Assembly (NCBI RefSeq): GCF_900111985.1
Contig: NZ_FOKI01000013.1
Coordinates: 45,849 to 109,848 of the forward strand
Direction of reading: 5' to 3'
DNA: 64,000 nt
Source: Clostridium frigidicarnis
GTDB taxonomy: Bacteria > Bacillota > Clostridia > Clostridiales > Clostridiaceae
Position 1 is the stretch's first letter. Every line of letters starts with the position of its first letter. A program made the position numbers and the translations under genes. The notes below the pieces were generated by a model that was not told where the DNA came from, searched no databases, and worked only from the letters and a program-made list of their open reading frames with translations. This document shows positions 9,169 to 19,412 of the stretch, one piece after another.

Positions 9169-9501
9169 TTTTTTATACCCCTAAAAAAAATTTCATAAAT
9201 ACCATATACTATTCTATATCATCAAGTGATTGTTTAAATATCTCTAAATAAAAATACTTAAAAATAATAACTTTTTTATAATATCTATATATTTATTATA
9301 TAGGAAAAGCTAGCAATCCTACTATAGAAATTACTAGCCGTTTACATTTACTTATATTCCTTTTAAAGTTAATCCATCCTAGTATCTTTATAATTCAATA
9401 TTTTTTATCCTTAAATTATCAATTTTATAGATTAACTTTAAAATTTTTTTGAAATTTATTTTTAGAAATTTATTTCTTACTAATTTAATCGATAATTAAA
9501 T
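9169..9501. other. Intergenic region between hpdA and the CRP-family gene
   Basis: 333 bp, AT-rich, no gene. It contains a 9-bp imperfect hairpin (9309-9338) and a 14-bp inverted repeat with a long loop (TTTTAAAGTTAATC at 9361-9374 and its complement at 9429-9442). Either could end the hpd transcript. Confidence 0.45.
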
Positions 9502-10440
9502 TTAAAATAATGTATCCTCCCCTATATAGCAGGCTATTTGATTATCTAAAAATATGTTCTGAATTTTTTCCAACTTATCTTTAGTAACCTCTCCAACTTG
9601 TGAATAAGCATAGTTTTTCCCAAGTTGTAACCATTTAGATTCTCCTAATCTATGAAACGGTAGAAGATTTATTTCTACTATTTCATTGTCTTTCATAAAC
9701 TTAATTAATAAATCTATATTTTGTTTATTATCATTAAAGCCTCCTATAACTGGAACTCTAAGAACCATTCTTCCCCTCCAGTTAGACTTTGATAATGATC
9801 TTATATTTTCATGTATTAAATCATTATAAACTCCTGTTTCATTTTTATGCTTTTCTCTATTCATATTTTTCACATCTATAAATGCAAAGTCTATATACTT
9901 CATAACATTTAAAAATACATCGTTTTTTATATATGCACTAGTTTCAATGGCTGTATGAATACTATTTTTTTTACATTCCTTTAATACTTCTATTAGAAAT
10001 TCATACTGCATAAGTGGTTCTCCGCCACTAAAGGTAACCCCACCTTCACTTCTCCAGTTATTTGAATCCCTTTGTAATATTTTTAGTACATCTTCTACTT
10101 TATATTCCTTAGCGCATACTTTTAAAGCATTATTATAGCAAGATTTTGTACATTCAAATGTATTACAAATTTTACATACTTCCCAGTTTAACATGGGCTT
10201 ACCATTGTCATGAAAAGTTAATCCATTTTTATTACATTTATCTTTACATGCTATACATCCATTGTTGTACTTACATGATAGCTCACTAAACATAATATGA
10301 GGCTTAATGCCCCAACTTTCTGGATTTGCGCACCATCTGCATTTTAGAGGACATCCATTTAAAAATACAGTTGTCCTACATCCTGGACCATCATGAACTG
10401 AAAAGCTCTGTATATCGAATATAATTCCCTTAGTACTCAT
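9502..10440 (-). CDS. hpdA: 4-hydroxyphenylacetate decarboxylase activating enzyme (radical SAM)
   Basis: A glycyl-radical-enzyme activase of about 312 residues. The radical-SAM cluster motif is C-x3-C-x2-C in CPLKCRWC. Next comes an insert with eight Cys (SCKYNNGCIACKDKC, then CKICNTFECTKSC), fitting two extra ferredoxin-type [4Fe-4S] clusters as in other HpdA-type activases. VTFSGGEPLMQ is the SAM-binding GGEP motif. It abstracts hydrogen from the conserved glycine of HpdB. The longest frame begins at 10467, but the ATG at 10440 has a well-spaced AGAGG site just after the hpdC stop and matches the family N-terminus (MSTKGIIFDIQ), so I choose it. Last gene of hpdBCA. Confidence 0.9.
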   Translation of the reverse strand: MSTKGIIFDIQSFSVHDGPGCRTTVFLNGCPLKCRWCANPESWGIKPHIMFSELSCKYNNGCIACKDKCNKNGLTFHDNGKPMLNWEVCKICNTFECTKSCYNNALKVCAKEYKVEDVLKILQRDSNNWRSEGGVTFSGGEPLMQYEFLIEVLKECKKNSIHTAIETSAYIKNDVFLNVMKYIDFAFIDVKNMNREKHKNETGVYNDLIHENIRSLSKSNWRGRMVLRVPVIGGFNDNKQNIDLLIKFMKDNEIVEINLLPFHRLGESKWLQLGKNYAYSQVGEVTKDKLEKIQNIFLDNQIACYIGEDTLF

Positions 10441-10444
10441 AGAT

Positions 10445-10711
10445 TTACCTCTCTTGTTTAAATTCATGACCTTTGCATGTTATAGCGTTTAGACTTTCAA
10501 ATGTCCAATCATCTTTAGATAAACCTTTACATAGCCCTATACCATTAACATCTGATGCACCAAAGTGCTTGCAGTTCTTACACTTTGGAACTATAGCTAT
10601 ATTTCTGCAAGTACCACTATCTATATTTACAATGTCCTTTGTAAGTCTACAAATTCCTTTAACAGCATCTATAGGTGAAAAATTCAAACAATCATTATGC
10701 TTTAAACTCAT
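10445..10711 (-). CDS. hpdC: 4-hydroxyphenylacetate decarboxylase small subunit
   Basis: An 88-residue iron-sulfur subunit. Ligands match the known pattern of the Clostridium scatologenes enzyme: His5, Cys8, Cys21 and Cys35 for one [4Fe-4S] cluster and Cys44, Cys47, Cys61 and Cys79 for the second. The presence of this subunit separates hydroxyphenylacetate decarboxylases from most other glycyl-radical decarboxylases. A longer frame reaches to 10777, but the ATG at 10711 follows a GGGGGTG site inside the end of hpdB and gives the family's normal length of about 85 residues. It starts 4 bp after the hpdB stop. Confidence 0.9.
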   Translation of the reverse strand: MSLKHNDCLNFSPIDAVKGICRLTKDIVNIDSGTCRNIAIVPKCKNCKHFGASDVNGIGLCKGLSKDDWTFESLNAITCKGHEFKQER

Positions 10712-10715
10712 AACA

Positions 10716-13424
10716 TTACACCCCCTCATATTGTGTTCTTGCAATAACTTCATCTTGTATTGGTTTTCCAAGCTCACACCAATATTGAGTAAATCCTGCT
10801 ACTCTTACCATAAGATCTCTGTAGTTATATGGATTTTTTTGTGCATCTTTAAGAATATTAGAATCAACTACATTATATTGAATGTGAAATCCACCTTTTC
10901 TTAAATAAGAACGAGTAAGATCTAAAAGTTTTCTAGTTCCTTGCTTTCCACTTACAGCCATTGGGTGCAATTTTAGATTCATTTGTGAATTCTGCACCAC
11001 AGACTGATCCCAAATGGTTGCAGACTCAAATAAAGCATAAGGTCCATTTTTATCCGTACCTGGATAAGCAGAAACTGATCCATCAGAATAAGTTGTACCA
11101 CTTAATCTTCCGTCTGGTGTCGCCAATGTTGCAGCTCCTTGTGGCCCGTGAGTAGACACGGATATTTGACAAGGATACATTTTCTTACCATATAAAGATT
11201 CTGCTTTTCTACATACTTCTAACAACCACTTTTCATAATCTTTTAAAATGCTATCTACATAGAAATCATTGTTACCATACTTAGGTGCATCTAAGCATGC
11301 TTTATATATCTCATCATATTTTCCAGTTTTATCATTTTTAACTTGATCTGCTAAAGAATAATTTTCTACTTCTAATGCATCCTTAAATCCAAAATTATTT
11401 AAAATAGCATTTCTAAGTTCATCTAAGGTATATTGTTTTTTATCATATATTAAACTTTTGATTGATGCTAATGAATTTACCATTGTTATAGTTCCACAGG
11501 TTTCTATATTTAAAGTAGCATTATATCTATATCCCATATTTCCTATATGCTGACCTTTATCTAGACAATCAGGCTTAAGAAAGGAATTTATAACTGACAT
11601 GTTATGTTTTCTCCAAATATCAAGTTCTATATTATTAGCTTTTTCTAAAACATGTATAGCTTTTTCGTAATACTCCTTAAAAACTTCAACTACCTCTTCA
11701 TAGGTTTTAAGTTTCTTATTATGAGGTTCAAAAATTTGCACCCCAGTTCTACAGTCTTTACCATTCATAAGAACAAGTTCCAATATTTTAGGATTAGCTA
11801 TAAAATGAACTCCCGATCCAGCTGATTGACCTGCCCCTCCAGCTATTGAATATTTTTTGCCGTTTAAAGAAAGTTTTTTCCAACATCCTGGAGAAGTTTC
11901 TAAACATCCACCTGAAGCAACTGCTCTTGATTCTTCTATTGTCATTCCTTCTTCCCCAAATTGTTTAATCATAAAATCCATTGCATTCCTATTATTAACC
12001 CATGCTGGATATCCAGTTCCAAGCTTAGTACACTCAGCAGCCTTTAATAAAAATTTCTCTGGAAGTTTTTCATCATAAAATACTGTTAATGTTGGTTGAG
12101 GAGTTTTGCAACTCATTCCTGCCTCTAACAATAACATTTCAAGTTCATTTGCCCCCGGTCTCCCATCTTCAGTAAGCCCTCCTATAGTTAAAGTATTAAA
12201 AGTATTACCTGATAATACTCCTCCATTTACTCCTGCTGATGCAAAACAATCAATACAAGTTATTTTTATTCTATAAAGCTCTAATAACTCTATAACTTCT
12301 TTTTTAGTAATTTTTTTATTTTCAATATCTTGCTCATACCAAGGATATATAATTTGTCCAAATCTCCCTATTGACATGCCTGATATAGCATCTTCATTTA
12401 CAGAGGCTATATGAATTGTATAAGAAAGTTGAAGGGCTTCTCTAAATGTACGAGGTTGATTGTGGGCTATCCAATTAAGAATTTCAGCAAGTTCTCCATA
12501 TTCCTTTTTATCTTTTTCATTAGTTTCTATTTTTTCTAAGTAAGTTGCATGATTAGCATAGTTTAATATCCATGTTTGTATTCCCCTTAAAATTTCAACT
12601 ACAGCTTCATAAAAATAAAGCCTGTCCATTCCTAGTATTCCATCTCCATTAGCTTTTCCTGCAACATCTCTTCTACATTCTTCAGCCATTTTTATAAGTT
12701 CATCGATTCCATAATTTAATGGATAATAATAATTTATTATTTCTCTACCTTGTGGTAAAGTATATCCTGAATCAAACATGCAGATTAAACTACTCATTAT
12801 CTTTTCTTTTGTTTCATAATCAGGCATCATTTTTTCATATCTAAATCCCAAATCCTCTATAGACTTACCAACCCATTCATTTGCTATTTTTAACAAAACA
12901 GGTATCTCTTCTTTCCTCATACCGAACTTACCTGCTATTGAAACTACTTCTCCAAAGCTTTTAGTAACATTTCCACCACCACTACCAAATTGAGTAAGTT
13001 CATCTGCTGTACTACTAGCTAATTTTGAAGCTTCTTTTTTTATTTCTTCTCCTTGAGATACAAAAAAACTTTCACTAACCCACGGCATTGGAAAAGCGCC
13101 TCTATAGCTCTGAGTCTTTTGCATTACTAATTTTTCACCTGGAATAATATTAGGAGTAAGATGTGAGAAAGCACATTTTAAAGCTTTTGCCCTTCTTACA
13201 ACAGTTATTTCTCCATCAAATTCTCTCCATGCTCTGTTGTACCAGTATGGAAACTCCATATCTGCTGTAGATAAAGTTTTATAAAATATATCCATCAGAT
13301 ATTTTGTTCTAGGTGTGGATTTTTTTTCCTCTTCACTTTCTGAATTTTCATTTGTAATTCTGTCTGTATGTATCCCCTTAGCAGACAAAATACTCTTCAT
13401 TTTCTCCTCTTTTATTTTATCCAT
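10716..13424 (-). CDS. hpdB: 4-hydroxyphenylacetate decarboxylase, glycyl-radical catalytic subunit
   Basis: A 902-residue glycyl radical enzyme that decarboxylates 4-hydroxyphenylacetate, from tyrosine fermentation, to p-cresol. The thiyl cysteine is Cys507 and the proton-shuttle glutamate is Glu509 in GGCLET. The radical glycine is Gly877 in [10 protein letters not shown]. All are shifted by exactly four from the Cys503/Glu505/Gly873 reported for the C. scatologenes enzyme, and the length equals the usual 897-902. The Cys-x-Glu pair excludes pyruvate formate-lyase (Cys-Cys) and diol dehydratases. First gene of hpdBCA, with a strong GGAGG site. Confidence 0.93.
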   Translation of the reverse strand: MDKIKEEKMKSILSAKGIHTDRITNENSESEEEKKSTPRTKYLMDIFYKTLSTADMEFPYWYNRAWREFDGEITVVRRAKALKCAFSHLTPNIIPGEKLVMQKTQSYRGAFPMPWVSESFFVSQGEEIKKEASKLASSTADELTQFGSGGGNVTKSFGEVVSIAGKFGMRKEEIPVLLKIANEWVGKSIEDLGFRYEKMMPDYETKEKIMSSLICMFDSGYTLPQGREIINYYYPLNYGIDELIKMAEECRRDVAGKANGDGILGMDRLYFYEAVVEILRGIQTWILNYANHATYLEKIETNEKDKKEYGELAEILNWIAHNQPRTFREALQLSYTIHIASVNEDAISGMSIGRFGQIIYPWYEQDIENKKITKKEVIELLELYRIKITCIDCFASAGVNGGVLSGNTFNTLTIGGLTEDGRPGANELEMLLLEAGMSCKTPQPTLTVFYDEKLPEKFLLKAAECTKLGTGYPAWVNNRNAMDFMIKQFGEEGMTIEESRAVASGGCLETSPGCWKKLSLNGKKYSIAGGAGQSAGSGVHFIANPKILELVLMNGKDCRTGVQIFEPHNKKLKTYEEVVEVFKEYYEKAIHVLEKANNIELDIWRKHNMSVINSFLKPDCLDKGQHIGNMGYRYNATLNIETCGTITMVNSLASIKSLIYDKKQYTLDELRNAILNNFGFKDALEVENYSLADQVKNDKTGKYDEIYKACLDAPKYGNNDFYVDSILKDYEKWLLEVCRKAESLYGKKMYPCQISVSTHGPQGAATLATPDGRLSGTTYSDGSVSAYPGTDKNGPYALFESATIWDQSVVQNSQMNLKLHPMAVSGKQGTRKLLDLTRSYLRKGGFHIQYNVVDSNILKDAQKNPYNYRDLMVRVAGFTQYWCELGKPIQDEVIARTQYEGV

Positions 13425-13461
13425 ATTTTATTACTACCTCCTTTTTACACACCACTAATAT

Positions 13462-13501
13462 ATTATATTTTGGACATCAAGAGATAGTGTAAAGTATACA
13501 C
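13462..13501 (-). promoter_or_regulatory. Candidate hpdB promoter with CRP/FNR-type palindrome
   Basis: A TATAAT -10 box lies at 13462-13467 (minus strand). GTGTA-N5-TACAC at 13487-13501 is a perfect inverted repeat centred about 40 bp upstream of the expected start point, the class-II activator position. No good -35 is visible, which fits an activator-dependent promoter. Confidence 0.5.
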
Positions 13502-13743
13502 ATTTTTCTAAATTAAATTTATGTATCTATATAATAATATTGATTTTTGTATAAACTTCAATACTATAAATTATTCTAAGTTCTGCAAATCATTAAATTT
13601 TTTTAATAAATTCCCTTAAATTTTAAATATATATTTTTTATTATATTAAACCCAAAAATTTATTCTAATTGTTTCATATAATTTTTATAAAAAAGATTAG
13701 TATTTTTATTTAGGTGGTATTTTTTCCTTCATCTGATAAACGG

Positions 13744-13768
13744 ACTTCATCTTAACATAAGAATCACC
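13744..13768. repeat. Short dispersed repeat, copy 2
   Basis: Matches 6135-6159 at 22 of 25 positions. Confidence 0.4.
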
Positions 13769-13809
13769 TGATTAAACTTATTTTTACTTAACTTAAAAAT
13801 TAACATAAA

Positions 13810-13845
13810 AAATAAGGTGTTAAAAATCCCTTTAACACCTTATTT
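13810..13845. terminator. Intrinsic terminator after the chemoreceptor gene
   Basis: Perfect 15-bp stem (13810-13824 with 13831-13845), 6-nt loop, and A/T runs on the flanks. Confidence 0.88.
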
Positions 13846-13870
13846 CTAAATATATATCAAATCATTTCTT

Positions 13871-15583
13871 TTAAATTTTAAATTTTAAAATAATTTCATT
13901 AAGTTCTTGTGCAAGTTCCGCCTGTTCTTGTGCAGTTAATGCAACCTGCTCCATAACTTTTGTAGACTCTGAAACACTTTCTTGAATTCCATTTAAATTC
14001 TCTGATGATCCTTGTGTTATTTCTGCCATATTTTGCGTTGCTTCACTAACTTGAGTCATTGTTGCTGATATTTCTTCAGTCATTGATGCTAGCTCTTCTG
14101 ACATGTAATTAACAAAATTCCCATCTTCTTGATATTGTTTTCCGATTTTTACAAAACCTTGGAATTCATATAGAACTTTATCATTCATAAATTTTAAAAG
14201 CTCACTACTATTTTCAGATATACTTTTAAATGCTCCCTGTACTTTATCTATTGTTGATTTAACATTGCCAACAGCGATTGATGATTGTTCTGCTAGCTTT
14301 CTTACTTCATCTGCTACTACAGCAAATCCTTTTCCCTGCTCCCCTGCCCTTGCAGCCTCTATTGCTGCATTAAGGGCTAGTAAATTTGTTTGCTCTGCTA
14401 TACCTGCAATAGTATCAGCCATTACTTTGATTTCGTCTACAACCTTACCTTGTTCTATATCATGTAAAATAGCTTTTTCCATACCAACGTAAAGCTCTTT
14501 TGTTTCTTCAGTTGCTGTTTTACTATTACTTTCAACCCTTGTTGCTCTTTCCTTTATTTTAATTGAATTACTACTTCCATCAACAGCTTTATTTGCTAAA
14601 ACTGCAACACTTGAATCTACCTCTTGTACTGATGCTGATATTTCTTCAGATGTTGCACTTGTCTCCTGAACTACAGAATTTATTCCTTTTGTTGATTCAT
14701 TTATTACTTCCATTTTTGAAGTCATTTCCTCGGCAGTTGCAGACAATTCTTCACTTGCTGACGTTATACCTTGAACGCTGTCTATAACTTTTTTTATTAG
14801 TAAGTTTACATTTTCTTGTGCTTTATTTAGTGCATCACCCGTTTGTCCAAATTCATCCTTTATTTCTAAAATTAAAGGTGTCGAAAAATCATAATCAGAC
14901 AATCTATTAGCCAATTCTCTTATTTTTTTTAATGGTATAGTTATACATTTTATTATAAAATTAGCACATAAAATCATTAAAACTAAAGAAACAATAATAA
15001 TAGTAGTATTAAATATAACAGACTTCTTATAATCACTATTATTTTTATCTAAAGTATCTTTTGCCCAGTTTTTATTTGCTTCTACTAATTTATCTAAATT
15101 GCCTCTCGTTTCATTTCTAACTTTTTCAAATTCACCTGTTTTTGTATTTATTTCTTCTATATTTTGGCTAAGTCCTGCATTTATAAGTTCTGATATAATT
15201 TTTCTATAACTGATAAGTTTTTCTTCAAACTTACTAAATAAATTTTTATCTTCTTCTGTTGTAATTTCACTCTTATATATTTTAATATCTTCGTTATTTT
15301 TAGATTCTAATTCATTTATTTCATTAATTAATTTATTTATTTCATTTTTATCCTTAATATTTCCAGCTAACTGCATTTTTAAATATATATTAGATAAATT
15401 TTTATCCATATCATTTATAGCTGTAATAGATAGTATATTATTGTTATATATGTCTTTAATAGCTATATTACTATCATATAACTTTTTTAGCCCTACACCT
15501 CCAATAATAAACATTAATATAGCAATTACTGTAAAATTAATTATTAATTTAGTACCTATTTTCAAGTTCTTAAGTTTTTCCAA
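13871..15583 (-). CDS. Methyl-accepting chemotaxis protein
   Basis: A transmembrane chemoreceptor of about 570 residues. Order: TM1 (about 11-33), a helical periplasmic-side four-helix-bundle sensor of about 155 residues, TM2 (about 189-212), HAMP linker, methylation helices and the conserved signalling tip around [20 protein letters not shown]. It relays ligand signals to CheA/CheW. The ligand is unknown. The open frame reaches a TTG at 15616 and an ATG at 15598, but a GGGAGG site sits 7 nt before a TTG at 15583. This gives the common N-terminus [14 protein letters not shown], so I take that TTG as start. Confidence 0.92.
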   Translation of the reverse strand: MEKLKNLKIGTKLIINFTVIAILMFIIGGVGLKKLYDSNIAIKDIYNNNILSITAINDMDKNLSNIYLKMQLAGNIKDKNEINKLINEINELESKNNEDIKIYKSEITTEEDKNLFSKFEEKLISYRKIISELINAGLSQNIEEINTKTGEFEKVRNETRGNLDKLVEANKNWAKDTLDKNNSDYKKSVIFNTTIIIVSLVLMILCANFIIKCITIPLKKIRELANRLSDYDFSTPLILEIKDEFGQTGDALNKAQENVNLLIKKVIDSVQGITSASEELSATAEEMTSKMEVINESTKGINSVVQETSATSEEISASVQEVDSSVAVLANKAVDGSSNSIKIKERATRVESNSKTATEETKELYVGMEKAILHDIEQGKVVDEIKVMADTIAGIAEQTNLLALNAAIEAARAGEQGKGFAVVADEVRKLAEQSSIAVGNVKSTIDKVQGAFKSISENSSELLKFMNDKVLYEFQGFVKIGKQYQEDGNFVNYMSEELASMTEEISATMTQVSEATQNMAEITQGSSENLNGIQESVSESTKVMEQVALTAQEQAELAQELNEIILKFKI

Positions 15584-15819
15584 TTTTATGCCTCCCATTT
15601 TTCTTTTCAATTTCAAAATAAATATTTTAGTTACATCAATACATATCGTGAAATATTAAATATACCTTAAGTATTTTCATCAAATTCCATTGCATCTAGT
15701 TTTAAAAACTTTTTACGCTTTTAATATTTTAATTTTCTAATCCATTACTTCTATTGAATTTTGTAATTTTTCTTTTGGTTTTTTATTAAATAGTTTTTCT
15801 ATTTTATAAGATAATTTTT

Positions 15820-15864
15820 AACATAAAAAAGGAACTCTGATTTTTCAGAGTTCCCTTTTATGTT
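15820..15864 (-). terminator. Intrinsic terminator of the LytTR/DUF3021 operon
   Basis: About 20-bp stem (15820-15840 with 15845-15864) with one bulge and a 4-nt loop. The 3' arm reaches the stop codon of the DUF3021 gene. Confidence 0.85.
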
Positions 15865-16303
15865 AATTTTCCAAACCAGCTTTTCTATTATGTCTTTTAA
15901 GTTCTTCATTTAATTCTTTAGCTTTCTTTCTCCAATAAGCTCTGAAAGAAAACCATATTACTAAATAAACAACTATATAGTTTGCTACAAAAATTATTTT
16001 TCCAAATGAAGTTGATGGTATCCATCCTGCATATATTGCAACTGGAAAGTATGGCAATAATGCAATGAAATGTGTTATTGTTTGACGCAATACACTCCAC
16101 TCTTCAACTTCAAATATAGCACTTGATCCTGCACAATAAAAACCAGTTAAACTTGATATAATAAATTGTGAAATTATAATATCTGATGAAATTTCAATTG
16201 TTCCTCCTTGAAGAGCCATAAATAAATAGCCTATCTGATTAAGGAAAACCCCTATAGTAATTCCTAATAAGCCTCTTAATATAAATTTTTTCACATATTT
16301 CAT
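15863..16303 (-). CDS. DUF3021 family membrane protein
   Basis: A 146-residue protein with four hydrophobic helices (near 10-30, 44-64, 75-95 and 103-123) and a basic tail. It has the length and pattern of DUF3021. It begins 1 bp after the stop of a LytTR regulator. Such pairs are known as LytTR regulatory systems, in which the membrane partner restrains the DNA-binding partner; that mechanism is family knowledge, not visible here. Confidence 0.8.
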   Translation of the reverse strand: MKYVKKFILRGLLGITIGVFLNQIGYLFMALQGGTIEISSDIIISQFIISSLTGFYCAGSSAIFEVEEWSVLRQTITHFIALLPYFPVAIYAGWIPSTSFGKIIFVANYIVVYLVIWFSFRAYWRKKAKELNEELKRHNRKAGLEN

Positions 16304-16304
16304 T

Positions 16305-16754
16305 TTATTTTCCTCCCATTCCTATAAACTCTTTTACTTTTGATACATATCTACGAGATATAACTTCTTGTTTTCCATTAATAAGATTAACTACTAAGCT
16401 GCCATTAAAAAACAATTCTATATCTTTAATTTTATTTATATTTACTATTGCAAATTTAGATATTCTAACAAAATACATTCCATTTAATTCTTCTTCCAAC
16501 TCATAAAGTTTTTGTTTAATTTCATATTCTCCATTTATTGTATCTGCTATAACCTTTTGATCTTTACTATAGAATAATAGTATATCCTTTGGACTTAATA
16601 TATACATTTTTTCATTGTTCTTACCTATAATATTTTTTGTTTTTGAACTTTTAAGTCTTTCAATAAGATCTGTTATTTCCCCATTCAATTCAGGTGCTCT
16701 TACTACTATTGTTGTTTCTTCATACTTATGATTTATATCCATTTCTATATTCAA
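16305..16754 (-). CDS. LytTR DNA-binding domain regulator
   Basis: A 149-residue protein consisting of a short N-terminal segment and a LytTR domain (about 45-145: KNEKMYILSPKDILLFYSKD ending in SRRYVSKVKEFI). It has no receiver domain, unlike AgrA or LytR. The start is TTG at 16754 behind a GGAGGGAG site. It forms a two-gene operon with the DUF3021 gene. LytTR proteins bind paired 9-bp direct repeats; a candidate pair occurs at 22746-22775 in this window. Confidence 0.85.
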   Translation of the reverse strand: MNIEMDINHKYEETTIVVRAPELNGEITDLIERLKSSKTKNIIGKNNEKMYILSPKDILLFYSKDQKVIADTINGEYEIKQKLYELEEELNGMYFVRISKFAIVNINKIKDIELFFNGSLVVNLINGKQEVISRRYVSKVKEFIGMGGK

Positions 16755-16916
16755 TTTTTAATCTCCCTCCATCAATTGGTATGTTTAAAGTATATTTAAT
16801 TTTGTTATATTTTTCTACATTTTCAACGTAAGAGGTTGTTTATATTAACTCAAAGGCAAAATATCAATCTTAAAGATATATTATATCAGTTGCTAGTTAA
16901 ATATTAGTAAAAACAA

Positions 16917-16950
16917 AAAACTATGTAATTTAGATTAATCACATAGTTTT
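16917..16950 (-). terminator. Intrinsic terminator of the XRE-TPR gene
   Basis: 14-bp stem with one mismatch (16917-16930 with 16937-16950) and a 6-nt loop, about 24 bp past the stop. Confidence 0.75.
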
Positions 16951-16973
16951 CTAATATAAAACACTTATATAAT

Positions 16974-18084
16974 TTAGTTTCTTTTACCCAAAGATTTTTC
17001 TTGTAACCCATTCAATTTTTCAATTAAATCTCTAAACTCAATAGTGTGTCTTATTTGATCAAACATTTTATCATCTAGCATACAAAATATGTTTTCATAT
17101 AAGTTCATTTGACTACTATTCTCATTACTTAACTTAAGTTCATTAAAACACCAAAGATTATTTTTATTTTCAATGCTATTAATACCACCTTTTTCAAAAT
17201 TATCCACCAATGTTTGTAATGACTCTAAAGCCTTTTCTATATCACCATGCTTTAAATATAATCTTGCCAGTCCAAAATACTCCAAAATGGATGATAATAT
17301 AGCATCTCCATAAGGTGCTATGCATTTTTTTATATCTAATGATAATTTATAATATTTCTCCTTTATCTCTAATTCATCTTCACAGTTATTATACGCATTA
17401 GCTAAACTTATACATATTATTGATATATCAAAAATACATTTACTTAATTTACCCTGCAAAATTTTTCTAGCTTCATTTAATTTATTTTGTTTAATATAAA
17501 TACTTGCAAGTATATCATTAGGATCACAATAACTTTTACGTATTTTATTTAAACATTCTATAGCCTTCTCCTCCTCTTCTACACTTGAATACAAAGAATA
17601 ATGATGTTTCCACAAGCTCTATATCATTACTGTTTGTAACTATATCCTCTAATAGTTCTATACTTTCTCTAATCATATCTGTAACTTTTTCTTCGTCGTT
17701 TAATTTCCAAGAGTATGCACAATATAGATAAGATATCTTAGACTTGAGCTTATAACTATTAGGATATTTTAATATATATTCCTTACTTTTTTCAAATGCT
17801 AACACAAAACTATTTTTGTTATTAAAAAGAGTTTCACACTCTTCATAAATTTTTTTAATATCTTCTTCTGACAATTTAATTTTAAAATTTAGCAGTTCAT
17901 CTATAGTTACATTAAAAAATGTTGCTAATTTAGGTAATAAAGTTATATCTGGATATGAACATTTACTTTCCCATTTTGATACTGCAGCTGTAGATACTCC
18001 AATAAAATTAGCTAACTGTTCTTGAGTAAGTCCCTTATTTTTTCTTAACTTATTTATAATTTCTCCAATTTGTAAATCATTCAT
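16974..18084 (-). pseudogene. XRE-family regulator with TPR-like C-terminal domain, split by a frameshift
   Basis: Two overlapping frames together make one protein of about 370 residues. The first (17545-18084) begins with a helix-turn-helix (GLTQEQLANFIGVSTAAVSK) and then helical repeats. It goes out of frame after NSNDIELV and ends in an unnatural tail. The second (16974-17615) resumes in the other frame at WKHHYSLYSSVEEEEKAIEC and continues TPR-like helices. A TAG lies in the second frame at 17619-17621, so the shift must lie just after it, near 17605-17620. No long homopolymer is at the site, which argues somewhat against a simple sequencing slip. Such XRE-TPR proteins are often peptide-responsive regulators. 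It is either broken, a two-protein product, or an assembly error. Confidence 0.75.
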
Positions 18085-18384
18085 TCTTACCCCTCCATCA
18101 TTATCTTAAGTATATATTGTAATACCTAAAATACCAATGGAGTTATAGTTGAATTTTCCACCTAATACTTAACTTGTGGTTAATACTTATAACTGCTGAA
18201 AAAGTTAATATCATTTTATTTCCTGTCCACCATGCTCTGCTAATATATAATTTTTTAATTAAATATGTAATCACATCTCACTAAATCCGCCTATAGCTTG
18301 AACCTTGTCACAAAATAATACTCTCTATTCCTTTTAATCAAACTCCAGTTCAATCTTAAAATCATTGCTACACATAACATAAAC
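18085..18384. other. Intergenic region, nothing recognised
   Basis: 300 bp between the XRE gene and the RibD-like gene. No open frame, repeat or strong hairpin was recognised. Confidence 0.4.
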
Positions 18385-18915
18385 TTATCTGTTAACATAA
18401 TGCATCATAACAGCACCATTATAAACTGCTGTCTCTTTTAATTTTAATTTGATCTCAGAATTATTTCCCTTAAATAAACCCATTCCATTTCCAAGTATAG
18501 TTGGAATCACTGTTATTATATACTCATCTATTAAATTTTTCTTCATTAATGTATCTACTAGTTTACTTCCACCTACAATCCAAATATTTTCACCTGGTAT
18601 ACCCTTTAACTCTTTAATAAAATCACATACATCTTCTGTAATAAACTTAACATTCTTATCTTCATTATGTTGCTTTGTAGTAACAACATAACTATCTTTA
18701 TCTTCATATACCCATTTATCTGGGCTTAAATCATTTATTATTTGATCATAGGAGGTTCTCCCCATAATAACAGTATCTACGGTTTCATAAAATTTTTCAT
18801 ATCCATAATCGGAACTAGGGTCACTTCCATCTCCCGAGAGCCAATCTACCTTTCCATCTTCTCTTGCTATGTATCCATCTAAACTTGTAGCAATATATAA
18901 AATAACTTTTCTCAT
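18385..18915 (-). CDS. Dihydrofolate reductase family (RibD C-terminal-like) protein
   Basis: A 176-residue reductase of the RibD_C fold. The N-terminus VILYIATSLDGYIAREDGKV is the family hallmark, followed by VIMGRTSYDQI (NADPH site) and IWIVGGSKLVDTLM. Members use NADPH; many stand-alone copies of this 'YwjB/YyaP' type are of unknown substrate. A strong AAGGAGAG ribosome site precedes the ATG. No riboflavin or folate genes are adjacent. Confidence 0.85.
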   Translation of the reverse strand: MRKVILYIATSLDGYIAREDGKVDWLSGDGSDPSSDYGYEKFYETVDTVIMGRTSYDQIINDLSPDKWVYEDKDSYVVTTKQHNEDKNVKFITEDVCDFIKELKGIPGENIWIVGGSKLVDTLMKKNLIDEYIITVIPTILGNGMGLFKGNNSEIKLKLKETAVYNGAVMMHYVNR

Positions 18916-19412
18916 TTTTTCTCTCCTTATTATTCTTTATTGAATAGCTGCCACCGCTAATACCTTCATATTTTTAATTAAAAGATACTCACTGCCACAT
19001 CTCTTAATATATTTTGACCTTTGATATAGGGCAAAAGTGACTACGCCATTTTTAAGTGATAAGTTTGCAGTTACATGTTGATGTTTGTTTTTCTACGAAA
19101 AATCTAGAATTAAAGATTAAATTATTAGCTTTTCAAAGCAACGTGAAAAAACATCATTAACTTGCCACGTGTACTCTTAACTTATGTTTTCTATACTTCT
19201 CAAAGTTATCCACAGATTCCAAATCTGCAATACCCTTTAGCGTAAAATACTATTCTGCTTATTATTCCCATTAAGAAAATATATAATCAAATGTCATTTA
19301 ATTATATATAAAAAAGATAAGAGCTTAATGTTAAACTCTTATCCTTTTCAATATATCTTTATCTGATGACTAGGTGCCCTACTATCTATAATTCTTATAT
19401 CTAATACTGTCT
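18916..19412. other. Gene-free region with possible gene remnant
   Basis: About 500 bp. On the minus strand at about 19157-19254 a short frame reads like a protein C-terminus (GIADLESVDNFEKYRKHKLR) but has an upstream stop and no start, so it may be a decayed gene. A terminator hairpin follows arsM. Confidence 0.4.
19316..19343 (-). terminator. Terminator-like hairpin downstream of arsM
   Basis: GATAAGAG paired with CTCTTATC within a 13-bp stem having one mismatch. On the minus strand it is followed by a T-run. Confidence 0.65.

Larger units (their letters stand above)
13425..13870. other. hpd promoter region and intergenic space
   Basis: 446 bp without a gene. It holds the hpdB ribosome site and likely promoter, a CRP-type palindrome, a dispersed repeat copy (13744-13768) and the terminator of the chemoreceptor gene. 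Confidence 0.6.

Noticed and set aside
10716..13424. Pyruvate formate-lyase or diol dehydratase
   Set aside because: The active site is Cys-Leu-Glu and a HpdC small subunit follows; PFL has adjacent Cys-Cys and no such subunit.
16974..17615. Separate gene for the TPR-like half
   Set aside because: It starts with a TTG lacking a ribosome site, directly after a stop in its own frame, and continues the helical repeats of the XRE half.
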